Assembly (NCBI RefSeq): GCF_009192775.1
Contig: NZ_VTFX01000002.1
Span: 1 to 64,000, forward strand
DNA: 64,000 bases
DNA from: Arthrobacter yangruifuii
GTDB lineage: Bacteria > Actinomycetota > Actinomycetes > Actinomycetales > Micrococcaceae
Direction of reading: 5' to 3'
Shown here: positions 9,148 through 18,767 of the stretch, one piece after another
How positions within the stretch are numbered: the stretch's first letter is position 1
How the letters are laid out: each line of letters starts with the position of its first letter
Program-made: the position numbers and the translations under genes
The notes under the pieces: generated by a model
The model's database searches: none
Told to the model about the DNA's origin: nothing
Seen by the model: only the letters and a program-made list of their open reading frames with translations

Positions 9148-10488
9148 ATGGGTAGCGTCCTCACCATCCGAGGCGGTGTTCCTCTCTCCGGGAAGGTACC
9201 GGTCCGCGGGGCGAAAAATCTGGTCCCCAAAGCGATGGTTGCGGCCCTGCTTGGCAACGGCCCGTCCACACTGCGCAACGTTCCGGAAATCAAGGACGTT
9301 GAGGTAGTCACCTCCCTGCTGCAGCTGCACGGCGTCGAGGTCACCAAGGATCCCGTCACCGGCGATCTCACCATGGACCCGAAGAACGCCAAGACGGCTG
9401 CTTCCAAGGACATCGACGCCCACGCCGGCGATTCGCGCATCCCGATCCTGCTCTGCGGGCCCTTGATGCACAGCCTGGGCGAAGCCTTCATTCCGGACCT
9501 GGGCGGCTGCAAGATCGGCGACCGGCCTATCGACTACCACCTGCAGATGCTGCGCAACTTCGGTGCCGTGGTGGAAAAGCGTCCCGGCGGCATTTCCCTG
9601 TCCGCCCCCAAGGGGCTCAGCGGTGCCAAGCTCGAGCTGCCGTACCCCAGCGTGGGAGCCACCGAACAGGTGCTGCTCACCGCTGTGAAGGCCGTGGGCA
9701 TCACCGAACTGCGCGGTGCAGCCGTGGAACCGGAGATCCTGGACCTGATCGCCATCCTGCAGAAGATGGGCGCCATCATTTCCGTGCAGACGGACCGCGT
9801 TATCCGGATCGAGGGCGTGTCCGAACTGACCGGGTACAACCACCGTGCGCTTCCGGACCGCAACGAGGCCGCTTCCTGGGCGTCCGCCGCCCTGGTCACC
9901 AAGGGTGACATCTACGTGGAGGGTGCGGACCAGAAGGACCTCACCGCGTTCCTGAATACCTACCGCAAGATCGGCGGCGCGTTCGACGTCGACGACGGCG
10001 GCATCCGGTTCTACCACCCGGGCGGCCCGCTGAATCCGCTTGTGCTGGAAACCGACGTCCACCCCGGCTTCATGACGGACTGGCAGCAGCCCCTCGTGGT
10101 GGCCCTGACCCAGGCCGAGGGCGTGTCCATCGTGCACGAGACCGTGTATGAGAACCGCTTCGGTTTCACCGAAGCCCTGATCCGGATGGGTGCCAACATC
10201 CAGGTGCACCGTGAGTGCCTGGGCAGCGTTCCGTGCCGTTTCGGCCAGCGCAACTTCCTGCACTCGGCGGTCATCGCCGGCTCCGTGCAGCTGCGCGGCG
10301 CCGAGATCGACATCCCGGACCTGCGCGGCGGCTTCAGCCACCTCATCGCCGCGCTGGCAGCCGAGGGAACCTCCCGGGTGACCGGCATCGAGCTGATCAA
10401 CCGCGGGTATGAGCACTTCCAGGGCAAGCTGGAGGGCCTCGGCGCGGACTTCGACGTCGCTTCCGGCGTATCTGCAGGACTCCGGTAG
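9148..10488 (+). CDS. murA: UDP-N-acetylglucosamine 1-carboxyvinyltransferase
   Basis: MurA transfers enolpyruvate from PEP to UDP-GlcNAc, the first committed step of peptidoglycan synthesis. The 446-residue protein begins MGSVLTIRGG and has the conserved KN pair (Lys23-Asn24) and the active-site loop GGCKIGDRP with Cys121, the position alkylated by fosfomycin in sensitive enzymes; mycobacterial MurA has Asp there. The ATG at 9148 matches the family N-terminus. Further upstream starts run through the leuCD terminator. Genes for lipid and peptidoglycan precursors follow closely. Confidence 0.97.
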   Translation: MGSVLTIRGGVPLSGKVPVRGAKNLVPKAMVAALLGNGPSTLRNVPEIKDVEVVTSLLQLHGVEVTKDPVTGDLTMDPKNAKTAASKDIDAHAGDSRIPILLCGPLMHSLGEAFIPDLGGCKIGDRPIDYHLQMLRNFGAVVEKRPGGISLSAPKGLSGAKLELPYPSVGATEQVLLTAVKAVGITELRGAAVEPEILDLIAILQKMGAIISVQTDRVIRIEGVSELTGYNHRALPDRNEAASWASAALVTKGDIYVEGADQKDLTAFLNTYRKIGGAFDVDDGGIRFYHPGGPLNPLVLETDVHPGFMTDWQQPLVVALTQAEGVSIVHETVYENRFGFTEALIRMGANIQVHRECLGSVPCRFGQRNFLHSAVIAGSVQLRGAEIDIPDLRGGFSHLIAALAAEGTSRVTGIELINRGYEHFQGKLEGLGADFDVASGVSAGLR

Positions 10489-10497
10489 CCTGACGGC

Positions 10498-11292
10498 ATG
10501 ACCGAATCGACTAAGGCACGGGTTGTTTTTGCCCTGCTCGCAGGAACTTTGAGGCCGATATTCAATATCTTCCTCAAGAAGCAGTGGCAAGGGGCCGAGA
10601 ACCTGCCCCGCGACCCGGGCTTTATTGTCTGCCCGAACCACGTGACCGAAATCGATCCGGTGGTGGTGGGGCACTTCCTGTACAACCAGGGCCGCTCACC
10701 GCACTTCCTGGCAAAGGCCTCGCTGTTCAAGGTTCCGGTGCTCGGACCGGCACTGTCCGCAACCAACCAGGTCCCGGTGGAACGCATTACCTCCGGGGCC
10801 GCAGGTTCCCTGGATGCCGCCCGGGCCGCCCTGGAAGCCGGGCGCACCCTGGTGATCTACCCCGAGGGCACCCTTACCCGGGACCCGGACCTGTGGCCCA
10901 TGAAGGGCCGGACCGGGGCGGCGCGGCTGGCGCTGCAGACCGGGGCCCCCGTCATCCCCATCGCCCACTGGGGCGCGCAGGACGCCTTCCCGCGCTACGC
11001 GAAATTCCCCAACCTGTTCCCGCGCAAACGGGTGCGGCTGGTGGTCGGCAAACCGGTGGATCTGTCTGAATTCGCCGGCCTGCCGACCAGCAAGGCGGTG
11101 CTGGATGCCGCCACCGAGCGGATCATGTCCGACCTGACGGATATGGTCTCCAAACTCCGCGGCGCCCAGCCGCCCGCCGAGCGGTGGAACCCGGTGGCCA
11201 AAGGCCAGCGCCAGGTGGGCCGCTCGTTTGAAACCGGATCCGCCGGATCCGGCACAGCAACCACACCAACCGAACCGGAGGCCGGCCAGTGA
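10498..11292 (+). CDS. plsC: 1-acyl-sn-glycerol-3-phosphate acyltransferase
   Basis: This 264-residue membrane-associated acyltransferase makes phosphatidic acid from lysophosphatidic acid. The catalytic HX4D motif is NHVTEIDP (near residue 48) and the substrate-binding motif is YPEGTLTRD (near residue 120). It starts 9 nt after murA and its stop codon overlaps the gpsA GTG start, so murA-plsC-gpsA-ddl look like one operon coupling phospholipid and wall precursor synthesis. The C-terminal 40 residues are low complexity. Confidence 0.93.
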   Translation: MTESTKARVVFALLAGTLRPIFNIFLKKQWQGAENLPRDPGFIVCPNHVTEIDPVVVGHFLYNQGRSPHFLAKASLFKVPVLGPALSATNQVPVERITSGAAGSLDAARAALEAGRTLVIYPEGTLTRDPDLWPMKGRTGAARLALQTGAPVIPIAHWGAQDAFPRYAKFPNLFPRKRVRLVVGKPVDLSEFAGLPTSKAVLDAATERIMSDLTDMVSKLRGAQPPAERWNPVAKGQRQVGRSFETGSAGSGTATTPTEPEAGQ

Positions 11293-12332
11293 CCGCCCGC
11301 AGTGAACACCCCGCCGTCGTCGCCGTCCTGGGCGCCGGAAGCTGGGGCACCGTCTTCGCCAAGATCGCCGCCGATTCGGGCGCCGAACGCGGCACCGACG
11401 TCCGGCTCTGGGCACGCCGTCCCGAGGTGGCCGAGGACATCAACCTCCGGCACCGCAACACCCAGTACCTCAAGGACACTGTCCTGCCCGTCAACCTCCG
11501 CGCCTCCACGGACCTGTCCGAGGTGCTGGCCGGAGCGGAAATTGTGGTGCTGGCCGTTCCTGCACAGTCGCTGCGCGCCCAGCTCCGGGACATAGTGGGA
11601 CTGATTGGCTCCGACGCCGTCGTGGTCTCGCTGATGAAGGGACTGGAGCGCGGCACAGACGCCCGGATGAGCCAGGTGATTGCCGAGGAACTGGGCCTGC
11701 CCGAAGAACGCATTGCCGTGGTGTCCGGTCCGAACCTTGCCATGGAAATTGCCCGCCAGGAGCCCACCGCGTCCGTGGTGGCGTGCACCGATCTGGACAC
11801 CGCCGTCTGGATCGCCGAAGCCTGCACGGCACCCTACTTCCGTCCCTACACCAACGTGGATGTGGTGGGCACGGAAATCGGCGGGATCGTCAAGAACGTC
11901 ATTGCCCTTGCCGTGGGAATCTGCGACGGCAAGAAGATGGGTGACAACACCAAGGCCTCCGTCATGACGCGCGGCCTGGCGGAAACCACCCGCCTGGCAC
12001 TGGCCCTGGGCGGCAATGCCGAGACCATGGCCGGCCTCGCCGGGATGGGTGACCTGATTGCCACCTGCTCCTCGGCCCTGTCCCGCAACCACACCGCCGG
12101 CACGCTGCTGGCCCGGGGCCTGAGCCTCGCGGAGGTCAACGCCTCCATGACGCAGACGGCCGAGGGCATCAAGTCCGCGCAGGCAGTGCTGGACCGTGCC
12201 ACCCAGCTCGGCGTCTACATGCCGATCACCGAAAACGTCGTCGCCGTACTCCAGGGCGTTATTACTGTTGATGAACTGGGCCCGCGGCTGCTGGCCCGCG
12301 AACTGAAATCCGAAGGTGTGTCCGCCCCGTGA
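11289..12332 (+). CDS. gpsA: Glycerol-3-phosphate dehydrogenase [NAD(P)+]
   Basis: The 347-residue enzyme reduces dihydroxyacetone phosphate to sn-glycerol-3-phosphate, the substrate for the acyltransferases and possibly for teichoic-type polymers made by genes downstream. The Rossmann motif VLGAGSWGT is at about residues 13-21; SGPNLAMEIA and the catalytic-Lys region GGIVKNVIAL follow. The GTG start overlaps the plsC stop (GTGA), and its own stop overlaps the ddl start in the same way. Confidence 0.96.
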   Translation: MTARSEHPAVVAVLGAGSWGTVFAKIAADSGAERGTDVRLWARRPEVAEDINLRHRNTQYLKDTVLPVNLRASTDLSEVLAGAEIVVLAVPAQSLRAQLRDIVGLIGSDAVVVSLMKGLERGTDARMSQVIAEELGLPEERIAVVSGPNLAMEIARQEPTASVVACTDLDTAVWIAEACTAPYFRPYTNVDVVGTEIGGIVKNVIALAVGICDGKKMGDNTKASVMTRGLAETTRLALALGGNAETMAGLAGMGDLIATCSSALSRNHTAGTLLARGLSLAEVNASMTQTAEGIKSAQAVLDRATQLGVYMPITENVVAVLQGVITVDELGPRLLARELKSEGVSAP

Positions 12333-13486
12333 CTGTTGAACCCCTGCCCGCCCCCGCCGCAACGGACCGTCCCGGAGGCACCCGCCCCCGGGTGGCCGTA
12401 CTGTTCGGCGGACGTTCCAGCGAGCATGCCGTGAGCTGTGTGACTGCCGCAGGAGTGCTGCAGGCCATCGACACGACAAAGTACGACGTCGTTCCCATCG
12501 GCATTGCGAAGAACGGCCAGTGGAGCCTGGTGTCCGCCAATCCGGCCGAATGGTCCCTGCGCGCCGCCACCCTGCCCGAGGTTCCCGTTTCGGAGGAATC
12601 CGTGGTCCTCTCGTCGCAGGACGGCAGCCGGGAACTGGTGGCCCACGCTGCCGGCAGCCTGCCCCGCAGCCTGGGCCGGGTGGACGTGGTCCTGCCGCTG
12701 CTGCACGGGCCCTTCGGCGAGGACGGCACCCTGCAGGGCCTGCTGGAAATGGCCGATGTCCGGTACGTGGGGGCTGGGGTTCTGGCCTCCGCCGTGGGCA
12801 TGGACAAGCACTATATGAAGGTGGTTTTCGAAGCCGCCGGCCTCACCGTGGGCCCTTACGAGGTCATTACCGCCCGGCAGTGGCTGCGGGATCCGCAGGC
12901 CTGCCTGGACCGCGCCGGAGCCCTGGATTTCCCGCTGTTCGTGAAGCCGGCCCGCGCCGGGTCCTCCATGGGCATCACCCGGGTCACCGACCCCGCGGAC
13001 CTGCCGGCTGCCATTGAAGCGGCACGCCTGCATGATCCCAAGGTTGTGGTGGAAGCAGGAATCACCGGCCGGGAAATCGAAGTGGCCGTCCTGCAGGGCC
13101 GCGGCACCGAGGACCCGCGCACCAGCCAGCCCGGCGAAGTTGCCGTTCAGGACGGCGGCCACGAGTGGTATGACTTCGAAGCCAAGTACGTGGACGGTGC
13201 GGCCGCTGAACTCAGCTGCCCGGCGGACCTGCCGGCGGATGTTTCCGCCCGGGTCCGCAGCCTGGCCGGCACGGCCTTTGACTCCGTCGGCGGAGAGGGC
13301 CTGTCCCGGGTGGATTTCTTCTACACCCCGGACGGACAGCTGATCATTAACGAGATCAACACCATGCCCGGCTTCACCCCCATCAGCATGTACCCGCAGA
13401 TGTGGGCCAAGTCCGGCCTGCCGTACAGCGAGCTGATCGACGAACTGATCAGCCTCGCCCTGGACCGGAAGACCGGGCTGCGCTAG
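12329..13486 (+). CDS. ddl: D-alanine--D-alanine ligase
   Basis: This 385-residue ATP-grasp enzyme joins two D-Ala for the peptidoglycan stem peptide. Signatures are LFGGRSSEHAVS near residue 28, the ATP-grasp segment FVKPARAGSSMG near 208, and the C-terminal NEINTMPGFTPISMYP. The GTG start overlaps the gpsA stop. The stop codon shares the tetranucleotide CTAG with the stop of the convergent DUF3515 gene. Confidence 0.96.
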   Translation: MTVEPLPAPAATDRPGGTRPRVAVLFGGRSSEHAVSCVTAAGVLQAIDTTKYDVVPIGIAKNGQWSLVSANPAEWSLRAATLPEVPVSEESVVLSSQDGSRELVAHAAGSLPRSLGRVDVVLPLLHGPFGEDGTLQGLLEMADVRYVGAGVLASAVGMDKHYMKVVFEAAGLTVGPYEVITARQWLRDPQACLDRAGALDFPLFVKPARAGSSMGITRVTDPADLPAAIEAARLHDPKVVVEAGITGREIEVAVLQGRGTEDPRTSQPGEVAVQDGGHEWYDFEAKYVDGAAAELSCPADLPADVSARVRSLAGTAFDSVGGEGLSRVDFFYTPDGQLIINEINTMPGFTPISMYPQMWAKSGLPYSELIDELISLALDRKTGLR

Positions 13487-13959
13487 CCCTGCTGGTCCAG
13501 CTCCAGGGTGTCCGCGGGGCTCAGGCACTGGCGGGTCGGTTCGATTTTGGACACGGCGTTCTGCAGCTGGACCAGGACGGTGGACGAGGCCACCTCGTTG
13601 GGATCGAAGATGACCTCCACAGCCGGCTCCCGGCCGTAGGTGGTAGCGGTCCAGGTGTCGTCGCCTTCCCGAAGGATCCAGTCCACGCCGTTCACTTCGG
13701 CGCAGGGATCCGTGGTGGGACCGGGCACGGGGACGCCGCACTTGAGGATCGCCCGCGAGGGATCCCCCCAGGCAGCCGTCGACTGGCTGTCCGTCTCCCG
13801 CAGCGGGTAATCCGCCAGCTTGTCCGGCAGCGACACCATCACGGCAGCGCAGTCCGGGTTGCCAGCATCCGGAGCCGATTCGATACTGGCCACCGGGCTG
13901 CAGCCGGTGGCGGCAACTGCACAAAGTGCGAGTACTGCGGGTAATGCGTAGAACTTCAT
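13483..13959 (-). CDS. DUF3515 family lipoprotein
   Basis: The 158-residue protein begins MKFYALPAVLALCAVAATGC, a lipoprotein signal with lipobox ATGC and lipidation on Cys20, so it should sit on the outer face of the membrane. DUF3515 proteins are commonly found next to ddl in actinobacteria, which supports the call; their function is not established. A frame extension upstream to 14055 has no good start and would bury the signal peptide. It converges with ddl with overlapping stop codons. Confidence 0.85.
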   Translation of the reverse strand: MKFYALPAVLALCAVAATGCSPVASIESAPDAGNPDCAAVMVSLPDKLADYPLRETDSQSTAAWGDPSRAILKCGVPVPGPTTDPCAEVNGVDWILREGDDTWTATTYGREPAVEVIFDPNEVASSTVLVQLQNAVSKIEPTRQCLSPADTLELDQQG

Positions 13960-14109
13960 GATTCCAGCGTATCCGCCGCCGTGCCCCGGTCCTGAATCGG
14001 TCCGTACCGGCGGGACTGTATAGACTCGTACCGCTAAGTGACATCGCCGCCGCATTCAACGGCGGAAACATGCCGGCCTGTCCGGCTGCCGACCGGGGGA
14101 ACAAACACC

Positions 14110-14862
14110 ATGCAACAGAAATCCGCTCCCCGAGCCGTGGGCATCCTTGCGGGTGCCCTGGTGGCAGCAACGGTGTTTGCCGCCCCGGCCCTGGCCGTGG
14201 GGGAGACTCCTGCCGTTCCGCGGGTTACCGTGCCCTCGCCGACGGATCCCGTGCCGACCGTCCCCGTGCCCGAACCCGCGCCGGCCCCGGCACCGGCCCC
14301 TGTTCCGGTGCCGGCCCCAGCCCCGGCCCCCGCGCCAGCCCCTGCGCCGGCCCCGTCTCCTGCGCCGCCCGCACCGGAACCTACCCCTGAACCGGCTCCT
14401 GATCCCGGCCCCCAGTATGATCCGGTGACGGGGTACGTTGTGGACCCAGGCACCGGGTACCTGATCCATCCGGGAACCGGGCTGCTCATCGAGCCGGGCA
14501 CCGGCAGCCTCATCGATCCGGTCACCATGTTCTATACGGGGACTGTCTGGGATCCCGTCACCATGGAGATTGTGGACCCGGACGCGGAACCCACCCCCAC
14601 ACCGACCCCGACGCCGTCTCCCACCGCCTCCGCGAAGCCCTCTGCTTCCCCCACTCCCACGGCCACCACCTCCTCACCCGAACCGTCGGCGACGCCGTCC
14701 GCACTCGCGGCCGAGAGCGTGAAATCCGGTTCCAGCGGTTCCGACTGGCTGGTGCGGGGCGGAGTCATCCTGTTACTTGTGGGCGGCGGAGTGCTTTATT
14801 ATCTGAAACTCCGGGGATCCGCCGGATCGCTTCCGTTCAAGGCCGGCGGAAACGGAGTATAG
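14110..14862 (+). CDS. Secreted proline-rich, octapeptide-repeat surface protein
   Basis: I recognise no family. The 250-residue product has a Sec signal peptide (residues 1-29, ending APALA), a Pro-Ala-rich rod (about 45-100), a block of octapeptide repeats of the form PGTGxLIx (about 105-157), a Thr/Pro/Ser linker, and a C-terminal membrane helix WLVRGGVILLLVGGGVLYYL followed by a short basic tail. No LPXTG motif is seen, so it is probably membrane-anchored with a wall-spanning rod. A ggggaac site supports the ATG at 14110. A -10-like TAGACT lies at 14021-14026. It precedes the glycopolymer locus on the same strand. Confidence 0.75.
   Translation: MQQKSAPRAVGILAGALVAATVFAAPALAVGETPAVPRVTVPSPTDPVPTVPVPEPAPAPAPAPVPVPAPAPAPAPAPAPAPSPAPPAPEPTPEPAPDPGPQYDPVTGYVVDPGTGYLIHPGTGLLIEPGTGSLIDPVTMFYTGTVWDPVTMEIVDPDAEPTPTPTPTPSPTASAKPSASPTPTATTSSPEPSATPSALAAESVKSGSSGSDWLVRGGVILLLVGGGVLYYLKLRGSAGSLPFKAGGNGV
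14422..14577 (+). repeat. 24-bp coding repeats (octapeptide PGTGxLIx)
   Basis: Units begin at 14422, 14446, 14470 and 14494, each 24 bp, giving PVTGYVVD, PGTGYLIH, PGTGLLIE and PGTGSLID. A 36-bp unit starting PVTM (14518) and a last PVTMEIVD (14554) close the block. The period is exact and in frame. Confidence 0.85.
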
Positions 14863-14935
14863 AATAAATCAGTTATGCTGCCTAAATACATGGCGGGTAT
14901 TCTTTAACGGCTTTTAGTAATGGGGGATATGGGAG

Positions 14936-16135
14936 ATGCGGCTTCAGTTGCTGACGCATTCCTATTCGCCGGAGCACAGCCCTCCCCAGCGCCGCTGGAC
15001 ACAGTTCAACCGGTATTTCCGCAGCCTTGGCTGGGACATTGATGTCATCACCCCCGTGGCCCACGCCCCGCACGGGCGGCGCACCCTGCCGAAACGCGAA
15101 GCCGGGCGCCCCTTCCGCCGGGACACCGGCCGGTTCGGCGAACGCATCCTCCGGGTCCCTTATCTCTGGCACCGCACCACCCGGCTCGGGCGGCTGCTTG
15201 ACCACTGCTTCAGCGCAGCAGCCTCCGTGGCGGCGGGAGTGATGACGCGCCGCCCCGACGCCGTGATCGTCACGGTTCCGAGCCTTCCCATCCTGGGGGC
15301 CGGGTACCTGGTGTCGCGGCTGCGGCGCGTTCCGTTTGTGGTGGATATGCGCGATGCCTGGCCCGATATCGCCCGCGACGCCCGGATAGTCAGGGGGAGC
15401 GCCAAGAGCGTGACGGAACGCGCCGTGGTGACGTTCCAGGAACGGGCGGACCTGGTGGTGACGGTCACGTACGGCTTCGCCGCCACTCTGCGCGACCGCG
15501 GGTTGAAAAACGTGGCCACGGTGGTGAACGGCGTGGATATTTCCGTGCGGGAGCTGCTGCCTCCGCCGCCCGAAGACCGGGACCGGCTGAACGTGCTGTA
15601 TCTGGGCAACCACGGCGAAAGCCAGCGGCTGGACCTGGTGGTGCGGGCTGCCGCCCTGGCCCGTGACTACGTACGGCTGACCATGGTGGGGCACGGCGTG
15701 CAGCGGCGGGAACTCATGGCACTGGCCAAGGAACTGGACGCGCCGGTCACCTTCCACGGCCCGGCACGCCGCCGCGAAGTCATGGAGCACTACCGGGAAG
15801 CGGATACCTGTGTCATTTCCCTGCGGGATGACTGGAAATCCTTTGAAACCACCATTCCGTCCAAAACGTATGAGGTATTGGCGGTAGGCCGGCATGTCAC
15901 TGGCATTGTCCGCGGCGAAGCCCGCACCATTATTGAAGAAGCGAATGCCGGCGACGTCGTTGATTCCTCGGCCGGAGCCATTGCCCAGCTGTGGAAGGAG
16001 CTGCACGCGGACCGCTCGCGGCTGCTGACCGGTACCAACGGCAGGGACTGGGTGCAGGACAACGCCAACCTCGACGCACTCTCCGCGGCATACGCGGACC
16101 TCCTGCGGAGCGTGGCGGCGGGACCGGCCGCGTGA
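14936..16135 (+). CDS. Glycosyltransferase family 4 protein
   Basis: This 399-residue GT-B enzyme has an N-terminal GT4 domain starting MRLQLLTHSYSPEHSPP and the acceptor-side segment VVDMRDAWPD (about 136-145). A C-terminal donor-binding domain has YLGNHGESQRLDLVV near residue 222. Donor and acceptor sugars cannot be read from sequence. A gggag site lies just upstream of the ATG. It is the first gene of the glycopolymer locus and overlaps the next by GTGA at 16132-16135. Confidence 0.88.
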   Translation: MRLQLLTHSYSPEHSPPQRRWTQFNRYFRSLGWDIDVITPVAHAPHGRRTLPKREAGRPFRRDTGRFGERILRVPYLWHRTTRLGRLLDHCFSAAASVAAGVMTRRPDAVIVTVPSLPILGAGYLVSRLRRVPFVVDMRDAWPDIARDARIVRGSAKSVTERAVVTFQERADLVVTVTYGFAATLRDRGLKNVATVVNGVDISVRELLPPPPEDRDRLNVLYLGNHGESQRLDLVVRAAALARDYVRLTMVGHGVQRRELMALAKELDAPVTFHGPARRREVMEHYREADTCVISLRDDWKSFETTIPSKTYEVLAVGRHVTGIVRGEARTIIEEANAGDVVDSSAGAIAQLWKELHADRSRLLTGTNGRDWVQDNANLDALSAAYADLLRSVAAGPAA

Positions 16136-17886
16136 GCGCCCTGAGATACGTCCGCAGTGCTGCCCTTGCCGCCGGCACCGTCCTGGAACACCTGGGTGAT
16201 GACCCCGTGGTCCTGACGCTTCAGGTGTCCCGGCGGCTGCCTGCGCGGGTGGTGCATCCGCTGGCGGCCGGTGCCGGGCGAATCGCCGGGCAAAGCTTCC
16301 TGGGCCCGCTGGCAGCATTCGTCCGCGGCGATGCCCCGGCCCTGTCCGGCGCCCTGGCCGCAGCTGCTGCGCCGGGCGGGACTCCCGGCAGCCGGCAGGC
16401 ACTCCGCCTGGCGGACGTTGCCGTTGCGGCAGGTTTTCCCCAGGAAGCCCGGCAACTGCTTGCGCAGGTACGCCCCGGAACCAAAGGGTTGCCGGGCACC
16501 GTGGCCCGCAGCCGGTGGCACGCCGGGGACATGAGCGGCGCCGTCGATGCCCTCTCCAACACGCGCGGTGCCGAGCGGCGGCAGCAGCGGCGGCTGGCAT
16601 CCGAGCTGGCCGTGTTCCAGGGCTGGCGGCCCCGGCTCGATCCCGTCCAGGCCTACACCGCGGATCCCGCAACGGTGCTGCACGTGCTCACCAATTCCCT
16701 GCCCCACACCGGCAGCGGCTACGCGCAGCGGAGCCATTCCATCCTGAAGGCGCAGCACGAGCTGGGCTGGAACGTCCATGCCGTCACCCGCCCCGGATAT
16801 CCCGTCCAGGTGGGGCGGCTCCTCGCCGGGGACCGGGACCGGATTGACGGCGTGACTTACCACCGGATCCTGCCGGCACGGCTTCCTTTCGGCATGCAGG
16901 GACGGCTGCAGCTGCAGGCGGAACGGACACTGGCCCTGGCCCTGGAGGTGCGGCCGGCGGTTCTGCATACCACCACGCACTTCGTCAACGGGCTGGTGAC
17001 CGCCGCCGTCGCCGAAGCCCTTGGTATTCCATGGATCTATGAGGTCCGCGGGCAGCTGGCGGATACATGGGCCTCGACCCGCCCCGCGGAGGCCCGGCAG
17101 AGTGAGAGGTACCTGCTCTTCCGGGAACGGGAAGCCGACGTCATGAAGCGGGCGGCCCTGGTGCCCACCCTCGGAACCGTGATGGCCGAACAGATTGCCG
17201 GCAGCGGGGTACCGCGGGACCGGATCCGCCTGCTCCCGAACGCCGTAGGGGAGGGATACCTCGACACGCCGGTGGCGGCAGCACAGGCCCGCCGCGCGCT
17301 TGGACTGGACCCGGACACTGAAATGATCGGAACGGTCAGCAGTCTGGTTGACTATGAGGGGCTGGATGACCTCATCACAGCCTTCGGTCTGGTCGCTGGC
17401 CGGCAGCGGCACCTCAAGTGCCTGATTGTGGGGGACGGGGCAGCGGCGCCCCGGTTGAAAGCGCTGGCTGCAGAGCTGGGAGTGGCGGACCGGGTAATCT
17501 TCACCGGCCGCGTTCCCCGTGCGCAGGCCCATTTGTACCATCAGGCAATCGACGTTTTTGTTGTGCCTCGGAAGGATTTAGACGTGACACGAGCGGTAAC
17601 CCCGCTGAAACCGGTGGAGGCCATGGCTTCCGCCCGGCCCGTAATAGCGAGCGACCTCCCTGCCCTGGGGGAACTGGTCCGGCACGGCGGGAACGGGCTT
17701 TTGGTCCGGCCTTCGGACCCGGAGCATCTCGCCGAGGCAATTACTTCACTGATGTCCGACGCCGGCCGGCGGGCCCGGCTCGGGTCCAACGGCCGCACCC
17801 ATGTGCTCGCCACCCGCACCTGGGGATCCGCGGCTGAACAGACCGTCCGGTGGTACCGAAGCCTCGCGTCATCAGGAGCAGCCTAA
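16132..17886 (+). CDS. Glycosyltransferase family 4 protein with N-terminal extension
   Basis: The 584-residue protein has about 180 N-terminal residues without a domain I recognise (Ala/Arg-rich, helical). A complete GT4 enzyme follows: TNSLPHTGSGYAQRSH near 187, IPWIYEVRGQLADTW near 300, a donor domain with VSSLVDYEGLDDLI near 403, and VPRKDLDVTRAVTPLKPVEA near 480. The GTG at 16132 is chosen because it overlaps the previous stop; the frame stays open upstream, but inside the preceding gene. It precedes the ABC exporter, whose start overlaps its stop codon (TAATG). Confidence 0.87.
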   Translation: MSALRYVRSAALAAGTVLEHLGDDPVVLTLQVSRRLPARVVHPLAAGAGRIAGQSFLGPLAAFVRGDAPALSGALAAAAAPGGTPGSRQALRLADVAVAAGFPQEARQLLAQVRPGTKGLPGTVARSRWHAGDMSGAVDALSNTRGAERRQQRRLASELAVFQGWRPRLDPVQAYTADPATVLHVLTNSLPHTGSGYAQRSHSILKAQHELGWNVHAVTRPGYPVQVGRLLAGDRDRIDGVTYHRILPARLPFGMQGRLQLQAERTLALALEVRPAVLHTTTHFVNGLVTAAVAEALGIPWIYEVRGQLADTWASTRPAEARQSERYLLFREREADVMKRAALVPTLGTVMAEQIAGSGVPRDRIRLLPNAVGEGYLDTPVAAAQARRALGLDPDTEMIGTVSSLVDYEGLDDLITAFGLVAGRQRHLKCLIVGDGAAAPRLKALAAELGVADRVIFTGRVPRAQAHLYHQAIDVFVVPRKDLDVTRAVTPLKPVEAMASARPVIASDLPALGELVRHGGNGLLVRPSDPEHLAEAITSLMSDAGRRARLGSNGRTHVLATRTWGSAAEQTVRWYRSLASSGAA

Positions 17887-18767
17887 TGGCCCGGACCAGG
17901 GAGGACACGTCTGCCGCGGTCCAGCCCCTTTCCGTGGACATCAGGGGACTGCAGCGCGTGGGCGCACGTCCGGGCTTTGTCGACTACCTCGTCCAGGTGT
18001 GGAACTACCGGCATTTCATCGCCTATGACGCTCGGTCACGGGTGCAGAGCGGGAACCGCAGGGACCGACTGGGCAGCGCCTGGCTGGTCCTGAACCCGAT
18101 CCTGAACGGATTGACCTATTTCCTGATCTTCGGCCTGCTGTTGAAAACCGGCAACGGGATCGACAATTTCATCGGCTACCTGGTCATCGGCGTTTTCCTC
18201 TTCCAGTTCAGCTCCCGGGCCATCACCAACGGCGCCCGGTCCATCCAGCAGAACCGTGCCGTGATCCAGGCCTTCAGTTTCCCGCGGGCCACCCTGCCCA
18301 TTTCGGTGAACCTGCGCGAGCTCCTGGCCAACATTCCCGTGCTGATTGTGATGATGCTGCTGGTCCTCCTCGTGCCGCCCACCGAGGAGATCACCTGGTG
18401 CTGGCTGCTGGTCATCCCCGCGCTGGCCCTGCAGTGGATCTTCAACCTGGGGGTGGGACTGATCCTGGCCCGGGTGATTTCCAAGGTCAATGACGTAGTC
18501 CACCTGCTGAGTTTCACCCTGCGGGCCTGGATGTACGCCAGTGCCGTGTTCTACAGCTATGACCGTTTCATCGACCAGCCGGTCATGCTGAAGATCCTCG
18601 AACTGAACCCCCTGTTCCAGGTCCTGGACATTGTGCGGGACTGCCTGCTCTACGCAACTGTTCCCTCCTGGCAGTCCTGGGCCGTCCTGAGCTGCTGGGC
18701 GTTGGGTGCGCTCGCCGTGGGCGCCGTGTACTTCTGGCGGGCGGAGGAAACCTATGGACGCGCCTGA
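17886..18767 (+). CDS. ABC-2 polysaccharide/teichoic acid export permease
   Basis: This 293-residue integral membrane protein resembles the Wzm/TagG permeases that move finished glycopolymers across the membrane. About six hydrophobic helices are visible, beginning with WLVLNPILNGLTYFLIFGLL after an amphipathic segment, and ending at GALAVGAVYFW. The pairing with a TagH-like ATPase directly downstream (overlapping genes) supports the role. The ATG at 17886 overlaps the upstream stop. Confidence 0.9.
   Translation: MARTREDTSAAVQPLSVDIRGLQRVGARPGFVDYLVQVWNYRHFIAYDARSRVQSGNRRDRLGSAWLVLNPILNGLTYFLIFGLLLKTGNGIDNFIGYLVIGVFLFQFSSRAITNGARSIQQNRAVIQAFSFPRATLPISVNLRELLANIPVLIVMMLLVLLVPPTEEITWCWLLVIPALALQWIFNLGVGLILARVISKVNDVVHLLSFTLRAWMYASAVFYSYDRFIDQPVMLKILELNPLFQVLDIVRDCLLYATVPSWQSWAVLSCWALGALAVGAVYFWRAEETYGRA

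Noticed and set aside
14034-14528. Glycine-rich minus-strand frame opposite the proline-rich surface protein
   Set aside because: Mirror of the Pro-Ala repeat; no signal or start context supports it.
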